Assembly: GCA_036003705.1 (NCBI GenBank)
Contig: DASYSE010000120.1
Coordinates: forward strand, 1 to 56,737
Length of the DNA: 56,737 nt
Origin: CALGFH01 sp036003705
GTDB taxonomy: Bacteria; Actinomycetota; CALGFH01
Direction of reading: 5' to 3'
This document shows, piece after piece, positions 1-8,612 of the stretch. The notes below the pieces were generated by a model. It made no database searches. It saw nothing but the letters and a program-made list of their open reading frames with translations, and was not told the DNA's origin. A program made the translations under genes and the position numbers. Numbering within the stretch: the first letter of the stretch is position 1; each line of letters starts with the position of its first letter.

Positions 1-1
1 G

Positions 2-70
2 GCCGTGGTCGAGGTTTCCATGGCCGCCGCGGACGACGACCAGGGCCAGGACCCCTCGGTCACGAGCTAG
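2..70 (+). CDS. 3' end of an unidentified gene (partial)
   Basis: An open frame enters from the left edge and ends at TAG (68-70). The visible tail is about 22 residues, Ala/Asp-rich and acidic near its end. It would overlap the end of the convergent aspartate aminotransferase gene by 11 bp. No domain is visible and the function cannot be assigned. It may simply be an open frame in GC-rich DNA; the sequence left of the window would settle it. Confidence 0.3.
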   Translation, partial: AVVEVSMAAADDDQGQDPSVTS

Positions 71-1268
71 GGCGGGACTCGGCCAGCAGCTTGGCCATGC
101 GGGTGACGCCCTCGACCAGGTCGTCGTCGCCCAGCGCATAGGAGAGGCGGGCGTAGCCGGGGGCGCCGAAGGCCTCGCCGGGAACGATCGCCACCTTGGC
201 CTCCTCCAGGATCAGGTCGGCCAGCTCCATGCCGGTGGCCGGCCGCCGGCCGCGCAGCTCCCGGCCCAGCACCCCCTCCAGCGACGGGAAGGCGTAGAAG
301 GCGCCCTGGGGTTCGACGCAGGTGACGCCGGGGATGGCGCGCAGCAGCTCCAGCATGCGCCTGCGGCGGCGGTCGAAGGCGGCCCGCATCTCGACCACCG
401 CCTGCAGGTCGCCGGAGACGGCGGCCAGGGCGGCCGCCTGGGAGACGTTGGCCACGTTGGAGGTGGCGTGGCTCTGGAGGTTGGTGGCCGCCTTGACCAC
501 GTCGGGCGGGCCGATCAGCCAGCCGACCCGCCAACCTGTCATGGCGTAGGTCTTGGCGACCCCGTTGACGACCACGCAGCGATCGGCCAGCTCCGGCACC
601 ACCACCGGCACGGAGGAGAACTCGGCCTCCCCGTAGACCAGGTGCTCGTAGATCTCGTCGGTCAGCACCCACAGCCGGCGGTCGGCCGCCCAGCGGCCGA
701 TCGCCTCCACCTCCTGCCGCGGGTAGACGGCGCCGGTCGGGTTGGAGGGGGAGACGAACACCAGCAGCTTGGTCCGTTCGGTGGTGGCCGCCTCCAGCTG
801 CTCGACCCGGGCCCGGAAGCCGGTCGACAGGTCGGTCTGCACGATCACCGGCTCGCCCCCGGCCAGGGAGATCGCCTCGGGATAGGTGACCCAGTAGGGG
901 GACGGCAGCAGGACCTCGTCGCCGGGGTCGAGCAGGGTGGCGAACGCCTGGAACAGGGCGTGCTTGCCGCCGTTGGTGACCAGCACCTGGCTCGGCTCGA
1001 CTCGCAGGCCGGAGTCGCGGGCGGTCTTGGCCGCGATCGCCGCCCGCAGCTCGGGCAGGCCTGGGCCCGGGGTGTAGTGGTGGAACCTCGGCTGGTGGCA
1101 GGCGGCTACGGCCGCCTCGACGATGCGGTGGGGAGTGGGGAAGTCCGGCTCACCGGCGCCGAAGCCGATCACGTCCTCCCCGGCGGCCTTGAGCGCCTTG
1201 GCCTTGGCGTCGATGGCCAGCGTGGCCGACTCGGCGATGGCGGCGACGCGGCGGGAGATCCTGGGCAC
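60..1268 (-). CDS. aspC: Aspartate aminotransferase (class I PLP aminotransferase)
   Basis: A 402-residue fold-type I aminotransferase, the usual length for the AspC subgroup Ib. It interconverts aspartate plus 2-oxoglutarate with oxaloacetate plus glutamate in the cytoplasm. The N-terminus carries VIGFGAGEPDFPTP. The middle has SPSNPTGAVY and TDEIYEHLVYG, and the PLP lysine lies in AKTYAMTGWRVGW. The open frame extends about 68 codons further upstream, but GTG at 1268 is chosen because GGAGGC precedes it by a few bases and the protein then begins like its family (PRISRRVAAIAESATL). It is divergent from serC, and the two -10 boxes overlap. Strict aspartate versus prephenate or other acceptor specificity cannot be read from sequence. 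Confidence 0.93.
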   Translation of the reverse strand: MPRISRRVAAIAESATLAIDAKAKALKAAGEDVIGFGAGEPDFPTPHRIVEAAVAACHQPRFHHYTPGPGLPELRAAIAAKTARDSGLRVEPSQVLVTNGGKHALFQAFATLLDPGDEVLLPSPYWVTYPEAISLAGGEPVIVQTDLSTGFRARVEQLEAATTERTKLLVFVSPSNPTGAVYPRQEVEAIGRWAADRRLWVLTDEIYEHLVYGEAEFSSVPVVVPELADRCVVVNGVAKTYAMTGWRVGWLIGPPDVVKAATNLQSHATSNVANVSQAAALAAVSGDLQAVVEMRAAFDRRRRRMLELLRAIPGVTCVEPQGAFYAFPSLEGVLGRELRGRRPATGMELADLILEEAKVAIVPGEAFGAPGYARLSYALGDDDLVEGVTRMAKLLAESRPSS

Positions 1269-1302
1269 GGTGTTGCCTCCGAGGTCTGCGGGTGGTCGAG
1301 CG

Positions 1303-1312
1303 AGGATAGAGT
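1303..1312. promoter_or_regulatory. Overlapping divergent -10 boxes of aspC and serC
   Basis: AGGATAGAGT contains TAGAGT on the plus strand (1307-1312), exactly 6 nt before the serC ATG, so a serC transcript would be leaderless. On the minus strand it contains TATCCT (1308-1303), which would give aspC a leader of roughly 30 nt with a Shine-Dalgarno. The boxes overlap, so the two genes probably compete for polymerase. No good -35 is visible on either side. Confidence 0.5.
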
Positions 1313-1318
1313 GGCTGC

Positions 1319-2443
1319 ATGACCCACCAGAAATCCACCCTGATCCTGCCGGACGAGCTGCGGCCCCGCGACGGCCGCTTCGGCAGCGGGCCGTCCAAGG
1401 TCCGCCAGGAGGCGGTGGCCGCCCTGGCTGCGGCCGCGCCGACCTACCTTGGGACCAGCCACCGCCAGCCACCGGTCCGCTCGGTGGTCGGCCGCATCCG
1501 GGCCGGGCTGGCCGAGCTGTTCGAGCTGCCGGCCGGCTACGAGGTCGCCCTCGGCAACGGCGGCACGACGCTGTTCTGGGACCTGGCCACCTTCTCCCTG
1601 ATCGAGCGGCGCAGCCAGCACCTGGTGTTCGGCGAGTTCTCGGCCAAGTTCGCGGCCGTGGCCACCGCCGCTCCCCATCTCGACCACCCCGAGCTGCTCG
1701 CCAGCCCGTTCGGCAGCCATCCCGAGCCGCGGCCCGACCCGGCCGTCGACCTGTACGCGCTCACCCACAACGAGACCTCGACCGGGGTGGCCATGCCGGT
1801 GCGCCGCCCGCGGGGCGCCGGCGGCCTGGTGTGCGTGGACGCCACCTCGGCGGCCGGCGGCCTGCCCGTCGACCCGCGCGAGTTCGACGTCTACTACTTC
1901 GCCCCCCAGAAGTCGTTCGCGGCCGACGGCGGACTGTGGCTGGCCCTGCTGTCCCCGGCGGCGATCGGGCGGGTGGAGGCGGTCGCCACCTCCGGGCGCT
2001 TCATCCCGGCGATGCTCAGCCTCGGGGTGGCGCTCCAGCAGTCGAGGGCCGACCAGACGGTGAACACCCCGGCCCTGGCGACCCTGTTCCTGCTGCTGGA
2101 GCAGCTGGACTGGCTGAACGAGCAGGGCGGGCTGGCCTGGGCGACCAAGCGCTGCGACGAGTCGGCCGGGATCCTGTACGGCTGGGCGGAGGCCAGCGGC
2201 TACGCGACCCCGTTCGTGACCGACCCGGCCAAGCGCAGCCACACCGTGGCCACCGTCGACCTCGACCCGGACATCGACGCCGGTGCCGTCTCGCGGACGC
2301 TGCGCGCCAACGGGATCGTCGACACCGAGTCCTACCGCAAGCTGGGGCGCAACCAGCTGCGCATCGCCATGTTCCCAGCCATCGAGCCGGCGGATCTGGA
2401 GACCCTCACCAGGGCGATCGACTGGCTGGTGGAGCGGTCCTAG
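1319..2443 (+). CDS. serC: Phosphoserine aminotransferase (actinobacterial type)
   Basis: A 374-residue class-V aminotransferase making phosphoserine from 3-phosphohydroxypyruvate and glutamate, the second step of serine synthesis. The N-terminus (LPRDGRFGSGPSKVR; here LRPRDGRFGSGPSKVR) and GTSHRQPPV are signatures of the mycobacterial-type SerC. VALGNGGTTLFWD and the Schiff-base region YYFAPQKSFAADGG follow. The length equals the family norm (about 375). ATG at 1319 has no Shine-Dalgarno but sits 6 nt after TAGAGT, which fits a leaderless mRNA. It is divergent from aspC, so two transaminases share a control region. Confidence 0.95.
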   Translation: MTHQKSTLILPDELRPRDGRFGSGPSKVRQEAVAALAAAAPTYLGTSHRQPPVRSVVGRIRAGLAELFELPAGYEVALGNGGTTLFWDLATFSLIERRSQHLVFGEFSAKFAAVATAAPHLDHPELLASPFGSHPEPRPDPAVDLYALTHNETSTGVAMPVRRPRGAGGLVCVDATSAAGGLPVDPREFDVYYFAPQKSFAADGGLWLALLSPAAIGRVEAVATSGRFIPAMLSLGVALQQSRADQTVNTPALATLFLLLEQLDWLNEQGGLAWATKRCDESAGILYGWAEASGYATPFVTDPAKRSHTVATVDLDPDIDAGAVSRTLRANGIVDTESYRKLGRNQLRIAMFPAIEPADLETLTRAIDWLVERS

Positions 2444-2474
2444 AAGACCGGTCGAGCATCCGGGTTCGACTGTT

Positions 2475-2708
2475 CTAGAGGTGGACCACCGGGCAGGTCA
2501 GCGTCCTGGTGATGCCGTCGACCGCCTGCACCCTGGCGACCACCAGCTTGCCCAGGTCGTCGACGTTGCGGGCCTCGGCGCGGACGATCACGTCGTAGGG
2601 GCCGGTGACGTCCTCGGCCTGCTGCACGCCCTTGATCTCGGCGATCTCCTTGGCGACCTGGGCCGCCTTGCCGACCTCGGTCTGGATCAGGATGTATGCC
2701 GTCACCAC
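2475..2708 (-). CDS. Lrp/AsnC ligand-binding (RAM) domain protein, stand-alone
   Basis: About 77 residues forming a single RAM/AsnC effector domain without the DNA-binding helix-turn-helix. It begins TAYILIQTEVGKA and contains AEDVTGPYDVIVRAE, the typical core strands. Stand-alone RAM proteins form dimers or higher oligomers that bind amino acids, and they are common in actinobacteria. GTG at 2708 lies 9 nt from AAGGAGG (2718-2724); the adjacent GTG at 2705 is an alternative. The frame extends further upstream, but that part looks unlike the family. It is convergent with serC, and a regulatory link to the serine pathway is only a guess. Confidence 0.85.
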   Translation of the reverse strand: MVTAYILIQTEVGKAAQVAKEIAEIKGVQQAEDVTGPYDVIVRAEARNVDDLGKLVVARVQAVDGITRTLTCPVVHL

Positions 2709-2782
2709 ACGCAACGACCTCCTTGAGTCATGCCGCCCGCAACGGCGCGCCCACGGCTGCACCGGGGTCGAAAGGTCTGCGC

Positions 2783-2811
2783 ATGGTACACGGGGGTCCA
2801 GGGCATGCCAA
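2783..2811 (-). promoter_or_regulatory. Sigma-A-like promoter for the RAM-domain gene
   Basis: On the minus strand TTGGCA (2811-2806) and TACCAT (2788-2783) are 17 bp apart. A transcript would carry a leader of about 70 nt with AAGGAGG near its end. Confidence 0.5.
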
Positions 2812-2827
2812 GGAGCAACGTCCGCCA

Positions 2828-2856
2828 TTTCACGAGAGCGCAAGGGTGGGTATTCT
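2828..2856 (+). promoter_or_regulatory. Promoter for the phosphoribosyltransferase gene
   Basis: TTTCAC (2828-2833) and TATTCT (2851-2856) are spaced by 17 bp, about 20 nt before the start codon. The two divergent promoters in this gap lie nearly back to back. Confidence 0.5.
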
Positions 2857-2878
2857 GAGCCCCCCGACCGGGAGCGAG

Positions 2879-3538
2879 ATGACGGAACGGCAGCGGCGGT
2901 TCCTCGACCGGGTGGAGGCGGGCGAGCTGCTGGCCGACGTCCTGGACCGGCTCGTCAGCCCCCCCGTGGTGGTGCTCGGCATCCCCAGGGGCGGGGTGGT
3001 GGTGGCCGCCCGGGTCGCGGCCCGGCTGCCCGCACCCCTGGACGTCGTCGTGCCCCGCAAGGTCGGCGCCCCTGGCAACCCCGAGCTGGCCGTCGGCGCG
3101 GTCGCCGACGGGGTCAGGGCGATCGACGAGGCGGCCATCCGCCGGCTCGGGCTGGACATGGCCGCCGTCCAGGCCGAGGTGGCCAGCCAGACCGCCGAGG
3201 TGGCAAGGCGGACCGCCGCCTACCGGCAGGGACTGCCCCCGCTCGACCTGGCCGGCCGCACCGCCGTGCTGATCGACGACGGGGTCGCGACGGGGTGGAC
3301 CTGCGCGGCCGCCGCCTCCTTCACCCGCAGGGCGGGCGCCTCCCGGGTGATGGTGGCGGTACCGGTCGGCCCGCCCGGGCTCCAGGAGCGGCTGCGGCCG
3401 GTGGTCGACCAGGTGGTGGTGCTCCTCACCCCCGACCCGTACCTCAACGTCGGCCAGGCCTACGAGCGCTTTCCACAGATCAGCGACGAGGAGGTCCTGC
3501 GGTGCCTCCAGGAGGGTCGGGCCCGAACCCCACGCTAG
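2879..3538 (+). CDS. Phosphoribosyltransferase-family protein
   Basis: 219 residues of the PRTase type I fold. VVVLGIPRGGVVVAARVA (about residues 24-41) is the start of the fold, PRKVGAPGNPELAVGAV is characteristic of this subfamily, and the PRPP-binding loop reads VLIDDGVATGWT. Members are often annotated as phosphoribosyltransferase or erythromycin-esterase-associated PRTase; the substrate is unknown. ATG at 2879 follows GGGAGCG at a good distance. The longer open frame upstream has no family similarity. It is co-directional with pckA 40 bp downstream but probably has its own promoter. Confidence 0.85.
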   Translation: MTERQRRFLDRVEAGELLADVLDRLVSPPVVVLGIPRGGVVVAARVAARLPAPLDVVVPRKVGAPGNPELAVGAVADGVRAIDEAAIRRLGLDMAAVQAEVASQTAEVARRTAAYRQGLPPLDLAGRTAVLIDDGVATGWTCAAAASFTRRAGASRVMVAVPVGPPGLQERLRPVVDQVVVLLTPDPYLNVGQAYERFPQISDEEVLRCLQEGRARTPR

Positions 3539-3577
3539 ACTGAGACGGTACGTCGTCCACGCTGGAGGGCCCCCCAG

Positions 3578-5125
3578 ATGCCGAGCTCGTCCCCGTCCGA
3601 CCTGGGCCTTGCCGCCAGGTCGATCGCCTTCCACCCGACCGAGGCCGAGCTGCGCCAGTACGCGGACGCGATGCCCCAGGCCCGCCAGACCGAGTACGGC
3701 AACGTCAACGTGCAGACGAAGGTCGTCTCCCGCTCCAAAGGGTCGACCTACCTCGTCACCGACCGGCCGGAGGAGCACAGCGACCAGACCATCGACCGCG
3801 AGGAAGGGCGGCGGCTGGCCGCGCTCCAGGACGAGTACATCCGCGGCCAGGACATGGTGGTGGTCGACGGGTTCATCGGCCACGCCGGGCCCTACCGGAC
3901 CACGGCCCGCCTGATCATCGAGAAGGCCAACGCCAACATCGCCGGCATGCAGCGGTTCCTCTACTACGACCCGGTCGACGGCGACACCGGCCACCAGCCG
4001 GAGATCACCATCGTCTACACCCCCAACCTGGCCGCGCCGGGCTATCCCAACGAGCGCGTGATCGCCGTCGACCTGGACGCCGGCGTCACCCGGGTCCTCA
4101 ACTCCGACTATTTCGGTGAGTCCAAAAAGGGCGGCCTGCGGATGTGGAACCGCAAGGTCTACGAGGGTGGCGGGCTGGCCATGCACGCCGGCTGCAAGGT
4201 CATCCCGACCTCCGGCGGCCGGAAGACCATGCTGATCGTCGGCCTCTCGGGGACGGGCAAGACCACCACCACCTTCACCAAGCAGAACGGCTCCCAGGCG
4301 GTCCAGGACGACTTCATCGGGCTGTTCGCGGGCGGCAGGGTCGTCTCCACCGAGGACGGCTGCTTCGCCAAGACCTTCGCCCTCTCGGCCGAAGACGAGC
4401 CGGCCATCCATGGGGCGGTGACCAGGCCGGATGCCTACCTCGAGAACGTCTCCCAGCACGGCGATCGGATCGACTTCTTCGACACCTCCTACACCCAGAA
4501 CGGCCGGGCCGTGTTCAACATGCGCTCGATCGACAACTACCCGGCCGACCAGGTGCCGCCGGCGTCGTTCCTGCTCATCCTGAACCGCAACGAGAACATC
4601 ATCCCCGGGGTCTCCAGGCTCAACATCGAGCAGGCGGCCGGCTACTTCATGCTCGGCGAGACCCAGGGCACCTCGGCCGGCGGCAAGGACGAGGAGGGCA
4701 AGGCGCTGCGGGTGCCCGGCACCAACCCGTTCTTCCCGCTCCGTCACGAGCAGCAGGGCAACCGGCTGGCCGAGCTGCTGAAGACCCACCCGCTGGAGGT
4801 GTTCCTGCTCAACACCGGGCGGGTCGGCGGTCCCGAGGGGGACGACCGCTCCAAGAAGCTGCGCATCCCGCACTCCTCGGCGATCGTGCGGGCGATCGCC
4901 GAGGGCACCATCACCTGGGACGACGACCCCGACTTCGGCTACCAGGTCGCGTCCGAGGTCCCCGGCATCGACGACCCCGAGCTGCTGCAGCCGCGCCGGC
5001 TGTACCAGCGCCAGGGCCGCACCGACGAGTACCGGCGCCAGGTCGAGCGGCTCACCGCCGAACGGGCCGAGTACCTGAGCGGGTTCCCCGGCCTGGACGA
5101 CGCCATCGTCAAGGCGGTGTCCTGA
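3578..5125 (+). CDS. pckA: Phosphoenolpyruvate carboxykinase (ATP)
   Basis: 515 residues. It converts oxaloacetate plus ATP to PEP, CO2 and ADP, the entry step of gluconeogenesis. The kinase-1a/P-loop GLSGTGKTTTT lies near residue 222, QDDFIGLF supplies the metal-binding aspartates (kinase 2), and GETQGTSAGGKDEEG and RIPHSSAIVRAI are family regions. This is the ATP-dependent family, not the GTP-dependent PckG usual in Mycobacterium and Streptomyces. ATG at 3578 follows GGAGGG. A TAGACT box just after the previous gene (3536-3541) may be its promoter. The stop overlaps the presumed thiL start. Confidence 0.96.
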   Translation: MPSSSPSDLGLAARSIAFHPTEAELRQYADAMPQARQTEYGNVNVQTKVVSRSKGSTYLVTDRPEEHSDQTIDREEGRRLAALQDEYIRGQDMVVVDGFIGHAGPYRTTARLIIEKANANIAGMQRFLYYDPVDGDTGHQPEITIVYTPNLAAPGYPNERVIAVDLDAGVTRVLNSDYFGESKKGGLRMWNRKVYEGGGLAMHAGCKVIPTSGGRKTMLIVGLSGTGKTTTTFTKQNGSQAVQDDFIGLFAGGRVVSTEDGCFAKTFALSAEDEPAIHGAVTRPDAYLENVSQHGDRIDFFDTSYTQNGRAVFNMRSIDNYPADQVPPASFLLILNRNENIIPGVSRLNIEQAAGYFMLGETQGTSAGGKDEEGKALRVPGTNPFFPLRHEQQGNRLAELLKTHPLEVFLLNTGRVGGPEGDDRSKKLRIPHSSAIVRAIAEGTITWDDDPDFGYQVASEVPGIDDPELLQPRRLYQRQGRTDEYRRQVERLTAERAEYLSGFPGLDDAIVKAVS

Positions 5126-6114
5126 GCCCCCCAGCTGACAAGGCCCTCTCGGAGATCGGCGAGTTCGGGCTGATCGCCCGGCTCACCGCTGGGCTGGCGG
5201 GCGGGCCCGGGGTCGAGCTCGGGGTCGGCGACGACGCCGCCGTGCTGCGGCCGACCCCAGGGGCTCGGCTGGTCGTCACCACCGACGTGCTGGTCGAGGG
5301 CCGACATTTCACCGCGAACCTGTCCGAGCCGGAGGACTGGGGCTGGAAGGCGGTCGCGGTCAACTGCTCCGACCTGGCCGCGATGGGCGCGCGGGCCCGC
5401 TGGCTGGTGATCGCCCTCACCGTGCCCGAGCAGGCCCGCGTGCGCCTGCTGGAGCGGGTCTACGCCGGGATCGGCGAGGCCTGCCAGGCGTTCGGGGTCG
5501 CCCTGGTCGGCGGTGACGTGTCCGCCGGCCCCGCCCTGTCCCTGGCCGTGACCGCGCTGGGCGAGGCCGAGCGGGTGGTTCCACGGTCGGGGGCCATGGC
5601 CGGGGACCGGCTGGCCGTGACCGGCCCGCTCGGGGCGGCCGCCGCCGGCCTGGCCCTGCTGGAACGTGGGGACCAACCGGCCCTGGACCTGCTCGGGCGG
5701 TTCCCGGGCCTCGCCGCCGCCCACCGCCGGCCGGTCCCGGCACTCGGCATGGGCCGCCGGCTGGCCGCGGCCGGGGCCACGGCCATGCTCGACGTGTCCG
5801 ACGGCCTGGCCGGCGACGCCATGCACCTGGCCAAGGCGTCCGGGGTCGGGGTCGAGATCCGCGACGCCACCGTCCCGCTGGCTCCCGGGGTCGCCGAGGC
5901 GGCCGAGCTGCTCGGCCACGACCCGGTGGAGCTGGCCCTCGGCGGGGGAGAGGACTTCGTGCTCGCCGCCGCCCTGCCCCGCACCGCCGACCTCGGCGGG
6001 GTGCTCGACTGCGGCCGCTTCACCCCCGACCCCGCCCGGATGGTCCGCGTGACGTCTCACGGTCTGGTGCCGCTGGCCGGCCTGGCCTATGACCATTTCC
6101 GCCGGCGAGGCTAG
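5122..6114 (+). CDS. thiL: Thiamine-monophosphate kinase
   Basis: About 330 residues. ThiL phosphorylates thiamine monophosphate to the active diphosphate. The N-terminus SEIGEFGLIARLTAG, the metal-binding GVGDDAAVL, TTDVLVEGRHF, DLAAMGA, LVGGDVSAG, DVSDGLAGD and LALGGGEDF all match the AIR-synthase-like ThiL fold in order. No ATG, GTG or TTG is in frame before the GDDAAV motif; the first GTG falls inside it. The best start is CTG at 5122, which overlaps the pckA stop as CTGA, the same geometry as the ATGA overlaps elsewhere in the window. It is convergent with the amine oxidase gene. Confidence 0.93.
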   Translation: MSPPADKALSEIGEFGLIARLTAGLAGGPGVELGVGDDAAVLRPTPGARLVVTTDVLVEGRHFTANLSEPEDWGWKAVAVNCSDLAAMGARARWLVIALTVPEQARVRLLERVYAGIGEACQAFGVALVGGDVSAGPALSLAVTALGEAERVVPRSGAMAGDRLAVTGPLGAAAAGLALLERGDQPALDLLGRFPGLAAAHRRPVPALGMGRRLAAAGATAMLDVSDGLAGDAMHLAKASGVGVEIRDATVPLAPGVAEAAELLGHDPVELALGGGEDFVLAAALPRTADLGGVLDCGRFTPDPARMVRVTSHGLVPLAGLAYDHFRRRG

Positions 6115-6199
6115 GAGGATATTCCGGTTTGGGGTGGTCAGGGAGTAGCCGGTGAGGGTGCCGGTGAGCCTGGCGGCCTGCACCATGGGTAAACACAGG

Positions 6200-7552
6200 C
6201 TACGGCGCGGTCAGCACCTCGTCGGCGGCGCGCTGGCCGGACTGCACGGCGCCCTCCATGTAGGAGGTCCAGACCGTTGCCGTCTCGGTGCCGGCCCAGT
6301 GGAGGCGGCCGATCGGCTCCCGCAGGGCCTGCCCGAAGGAGGTCCAGACACCGGGCGGGAAGTAGCCGGCGTAGCAGCCGCCGCTGTACTCCTCGTCGGC
6401 CCAGGACCGCTCCAGCAGCTCCCTCGGCCTGCCGGCGCGCTCGCCGAAGTAGTCGGCCAGGCAGGCCAGGACGCCGGCCCGCCGGTCGGCCGGGTTGCGG
6501 CGGGCCCAGACCCGGGCCTGCTCCCCCTCGATGAAGCCGACCAGCACCCCCGGCGACCCGTCCTCAGGGGAATTGTCGTAGACGATCCTGACCGGACCGC
6601 TGTCGCTCACGGCCAGGCCGGAAAGCCCCTCCTGGCGCCAGAACGGCTCCTCGTACACGGCATGGACCTTGATCACGCTGCCCATCGGCACCCGCTGGGT
6701 GAGCTGGTTGCGCCAGCCGGGCAGCGCCGGCCGGTAGCTGATCCGCCCGGCGATGGCCGGCGGCACGGCCAGGATCGCCCGGCCGGCGGCCACCGCCCGC
6801 CCGTTGGCCTCTACCACCACCCCGCCTTCGCCGTGCCTGACCACCTCGGCGGGGGCGCCGAGCACGACCCGCCCGCCGAGCGTCTCGGCCAACCGGATCG
6901 AGATGCTCTGGGCGCCCTGGTGGAAGCGGCGCTCCTGGGCGCCGCCGCCGGTGGCGATCAGGTGGGCGATGCCGCCCGCCGATCGGATGACGAACAAGGT
7001 GTGCAGCAGCGACAGGTCGCGCGGCTCGGCGGCCAGCGTGCCCCTGATGGCCGCGCGCAGCCAGGTCCTGGCCCGCTCGGCCGTGACCCGGGCCTGCAGC
7101 CACGTCTCGACGGTCTGCGAGTCCCAGGCCAGCGCCTGGTCGGCGGTCCACGGCGCCTCCAGCGGCACCTGGGAGGCCATGGCGTCCAGCTCCCGGATGG
7201 ACTGACCGATGGCGACCGCGGTGACCGGGTCGCCGCCGTCCGGGAGCTGGCCGCCGTACCGGTGGGCCCGGCCGTCGCGGAACTCGGTGTTGAGCCCCCG
7301 CTCGTAGGTCGGGTAGGTGGTGACACCGACACGCTCGGCCAGGGCGGCGATGCGGTCCTGGGTTGGCCCGATCCACTGGCCTCCATGGTCGATCGGCGTG
7401 CCGTCGGCCGCGGGCAGGGTCAGCGTCCTTCCACCGACCCGGGCGCGCGCCTCCAGCACCATCACCTCGGCGCCGGCGTCCACCAGCCGGCGGGCAGCCG
7501 CCAGGCCGGCCAGTCCAGCCCCGACCACGACCACATCTGTTGCGGCGGTCAC
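6200..7552 (-). CDS. Flavin-containing amine oxidase
   Basis: 450 residues of the FAD-dependent monoamine oxidase family. The N-terminal dinucleotide-binding motif VVVGAGLAGLAAARRL is followed by LEARARVGGRT and GGQWIGPTQDRI, and the C-terminal FAD-binding end reads LHWAGTETATVWTSYMEGA. The architecture matches bacterial putrescine or tyramine oxidases, which oxidise primary amines to aldehydes plus H2O2 and ammonia. GTG at 7552 is preferred because GAGGAGAGGA lies just upstream. The open frame continues 44 codons further but without family similarity. It is part of an accessory block between thiL and thiD; the substrate is not predictable. Confidence 0.9.
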   Translation of the reverse strand: MTAATDVVVVGAGLAGLAAARRLVDAGAEVMVLEARARVGGRTLTLPAADGTPIDHGGQWIGPTQDRIAALAERVGVTTYPTYERGLNTEFRDGRAHRYGGQLPDGGDPVTAVAIGQSIRELDAMASQVPLEAPWTADQALAWDSQTVETWLQARVTAERARTWLRAAIRGTLAAEPRDLSLLHTLFVIRSAGGIAHLIATGGGAQERRFHQGAQSISIRLAETLGGRVVLGAPAEVVRHGEGGVVVEANGRAVAAGRAILAVPPAIAGRISYRPALPGWRNQLTQRVPMGSVIKVHAVYEEPFWRQEGLSGLAVSDSGPVRIVYDNSPEDGSPGVLVGFIEGEQARVWARRNPADRRAGVLACLADYFGERAGRPRELLERSWADEEYSGGCYAGYFPPGVWTSFGQALREPIGRLHWAGTETATVWTSYMEGAVQSGQRAADEVLTAP

Positions 7553-7904
7553 GAAGGTCCTCTCCTCGCTCGCGTGGCGACCTGTTGGAGCGACGCCAGG
7601 GGAAGCCTCGGCGGTCGGGCGAGTCACGGCCCTCGCGAGCGCCGAGCGGGATGCGGGCCAGACTCTACGAACTGACGGCGGCAAACTTCCAGCGCTGTGA
7701 CCGCTTCGGGACGATCGGCTGCTGCGCTTCCTTACAGCGGGCGCAACTGGCTACAGTCGGTGGCCGCACCCGTCCCGGAAATGGGCACCATCAAGGGAAA
7801 GCCCCGGACCGGGCAGCACCAGGCTGGTGTGCGACCGCCCGCAGCGGGAGTCTCTACTGGTGCGCACGCACGACCCGCCACGACCCGACCACCCCGGGAG
7901 CCTC
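7553..7904. other. Divergent intergenic region, 352 bp
   Basis: No gene is seen. On the minus strand TAGAGT (7667-7662) could serve as -10 for the amine oxidase, giving a leader of about 100 nt. On the plus strand TACAGT (7752-7757) could serve the nuclease gene. Neither has a convincing -35. No repeat or stable long hairpin was noticed. Confidence 0.35.
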
Positions 7905-8594
7905 ATGCCGCCCCGCCGTCGCAGCAGGTCACGTCCGAGCAGGTCTCGGCGTTCGAGTTCGCTCAGCTATCTGCTTGTCACGGTCCTGGTCGTCGGGGTT
8001 GGCTACCTGCTGGTGGAGCGGGGTGTGCTGCCGGCGCCACCCGACGCGACCCAGCCGTCGCCGCCAACTCGGGGTCCCGCCGACAATACCGCGGCCATCC
8101 GCCGCCTGGGCGGCACCGTGGACTACGGTCATGTCGATCCGGTCACCGGGCAGCGCAGCGGTATCAGCGCCACGATCACCCCGGCCATGGTGAAGGCGGC
8201 CGACCGCCACCAGCTCGGCTCCGCCGCCGCCTCCGCCATCCGTCCACCCGGCCTGGACCGGCTCCCGGCGCGCAACCGCGCCCGCGCCCACCTGCTTGGC
8301 CGGCAGCTCGGCGGCTCGGGCGGCCTGGAGGCAAACCTGGTCGCGCTCTACCAGAGCCGGGCCAACTCCCCGGTGATGCGCGACTACGAGACCGCCGTGG
8401 CCCAGGCGGTCCAGGCCGGCCAGACGGTCCGCTACCGCGTGCGGCCGGTCTACCCCAGCCGCACGTTCAGCGGGGCGCCCAGCGCGATCCGGATCACCGC
8501 GAACGGCGAACGCGGGTTCCGCCTGGATGTCACCATCGCCAACACGCCCACTGCCGCCGTCACCGAAACCATCGCCCCGCCGGCCAGCCCGTAG
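7905..8594 (+). CDS. Membrane-anchored DNA/RNA non-specific endonuclease domain protein (EndoNS_2/EssD-like)
   Basis: 229 residues. An Arg/Ser-rich cytoplasmic N-terminus is followed by one membrane segment (YLLVTVLVVGVGYLLVE, about residues 23-42) and a Pro-rich linker. The C-terminal domain has ARAHLLGRQLGGSGG then ANLVALYQSRANSPVMRDYE, the His-containing core and Asn region of the EndoNS_2 (EssD-like) beta-beta-alpha nuclease family. The positive-inside rule places the nuclease outside the cytoplasm. ATG at 7905 follows GGGAG by 5 nt. The frame is open upstream to 7827 but without a ribosome site. The next gene, 18 bp on, is a SUKH-type protein, so the two look like a toxin-immunity pair. 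No WXG100 or LXG leader is present. Confidence 0.78.
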   Translation: MPPRRRSRSRPSRSRRSSSLSYLLVTVLVVGVGYLLVERGVLPAPPDATQPSPPTRGPADNTAAIRRLGGTVDYGHVDPVTGQRSGISATITPAMVKAADRHQLGSAAASAIRPPGLDRLPARNRARAHLLGRQLGGSGGLEANLVALYQSRANSPVMRDYETAVAQAVQAGQTVRYRVRPVYPSRTFSGAPSAIRITANGERGFRLDVTIANTPTAAVTETIAPPASP

Positions 8595-8612
8595 CCGACC
8601 ACAGGAGAGGCC

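Noticed and set aside
2702..4873. 723-codon minus-strand frame opposite pckA and the phosphoribosyltransferase gene
   Set aside because: Shadow frame; no motif, and it would bury the two well-supported genes and their promoters.
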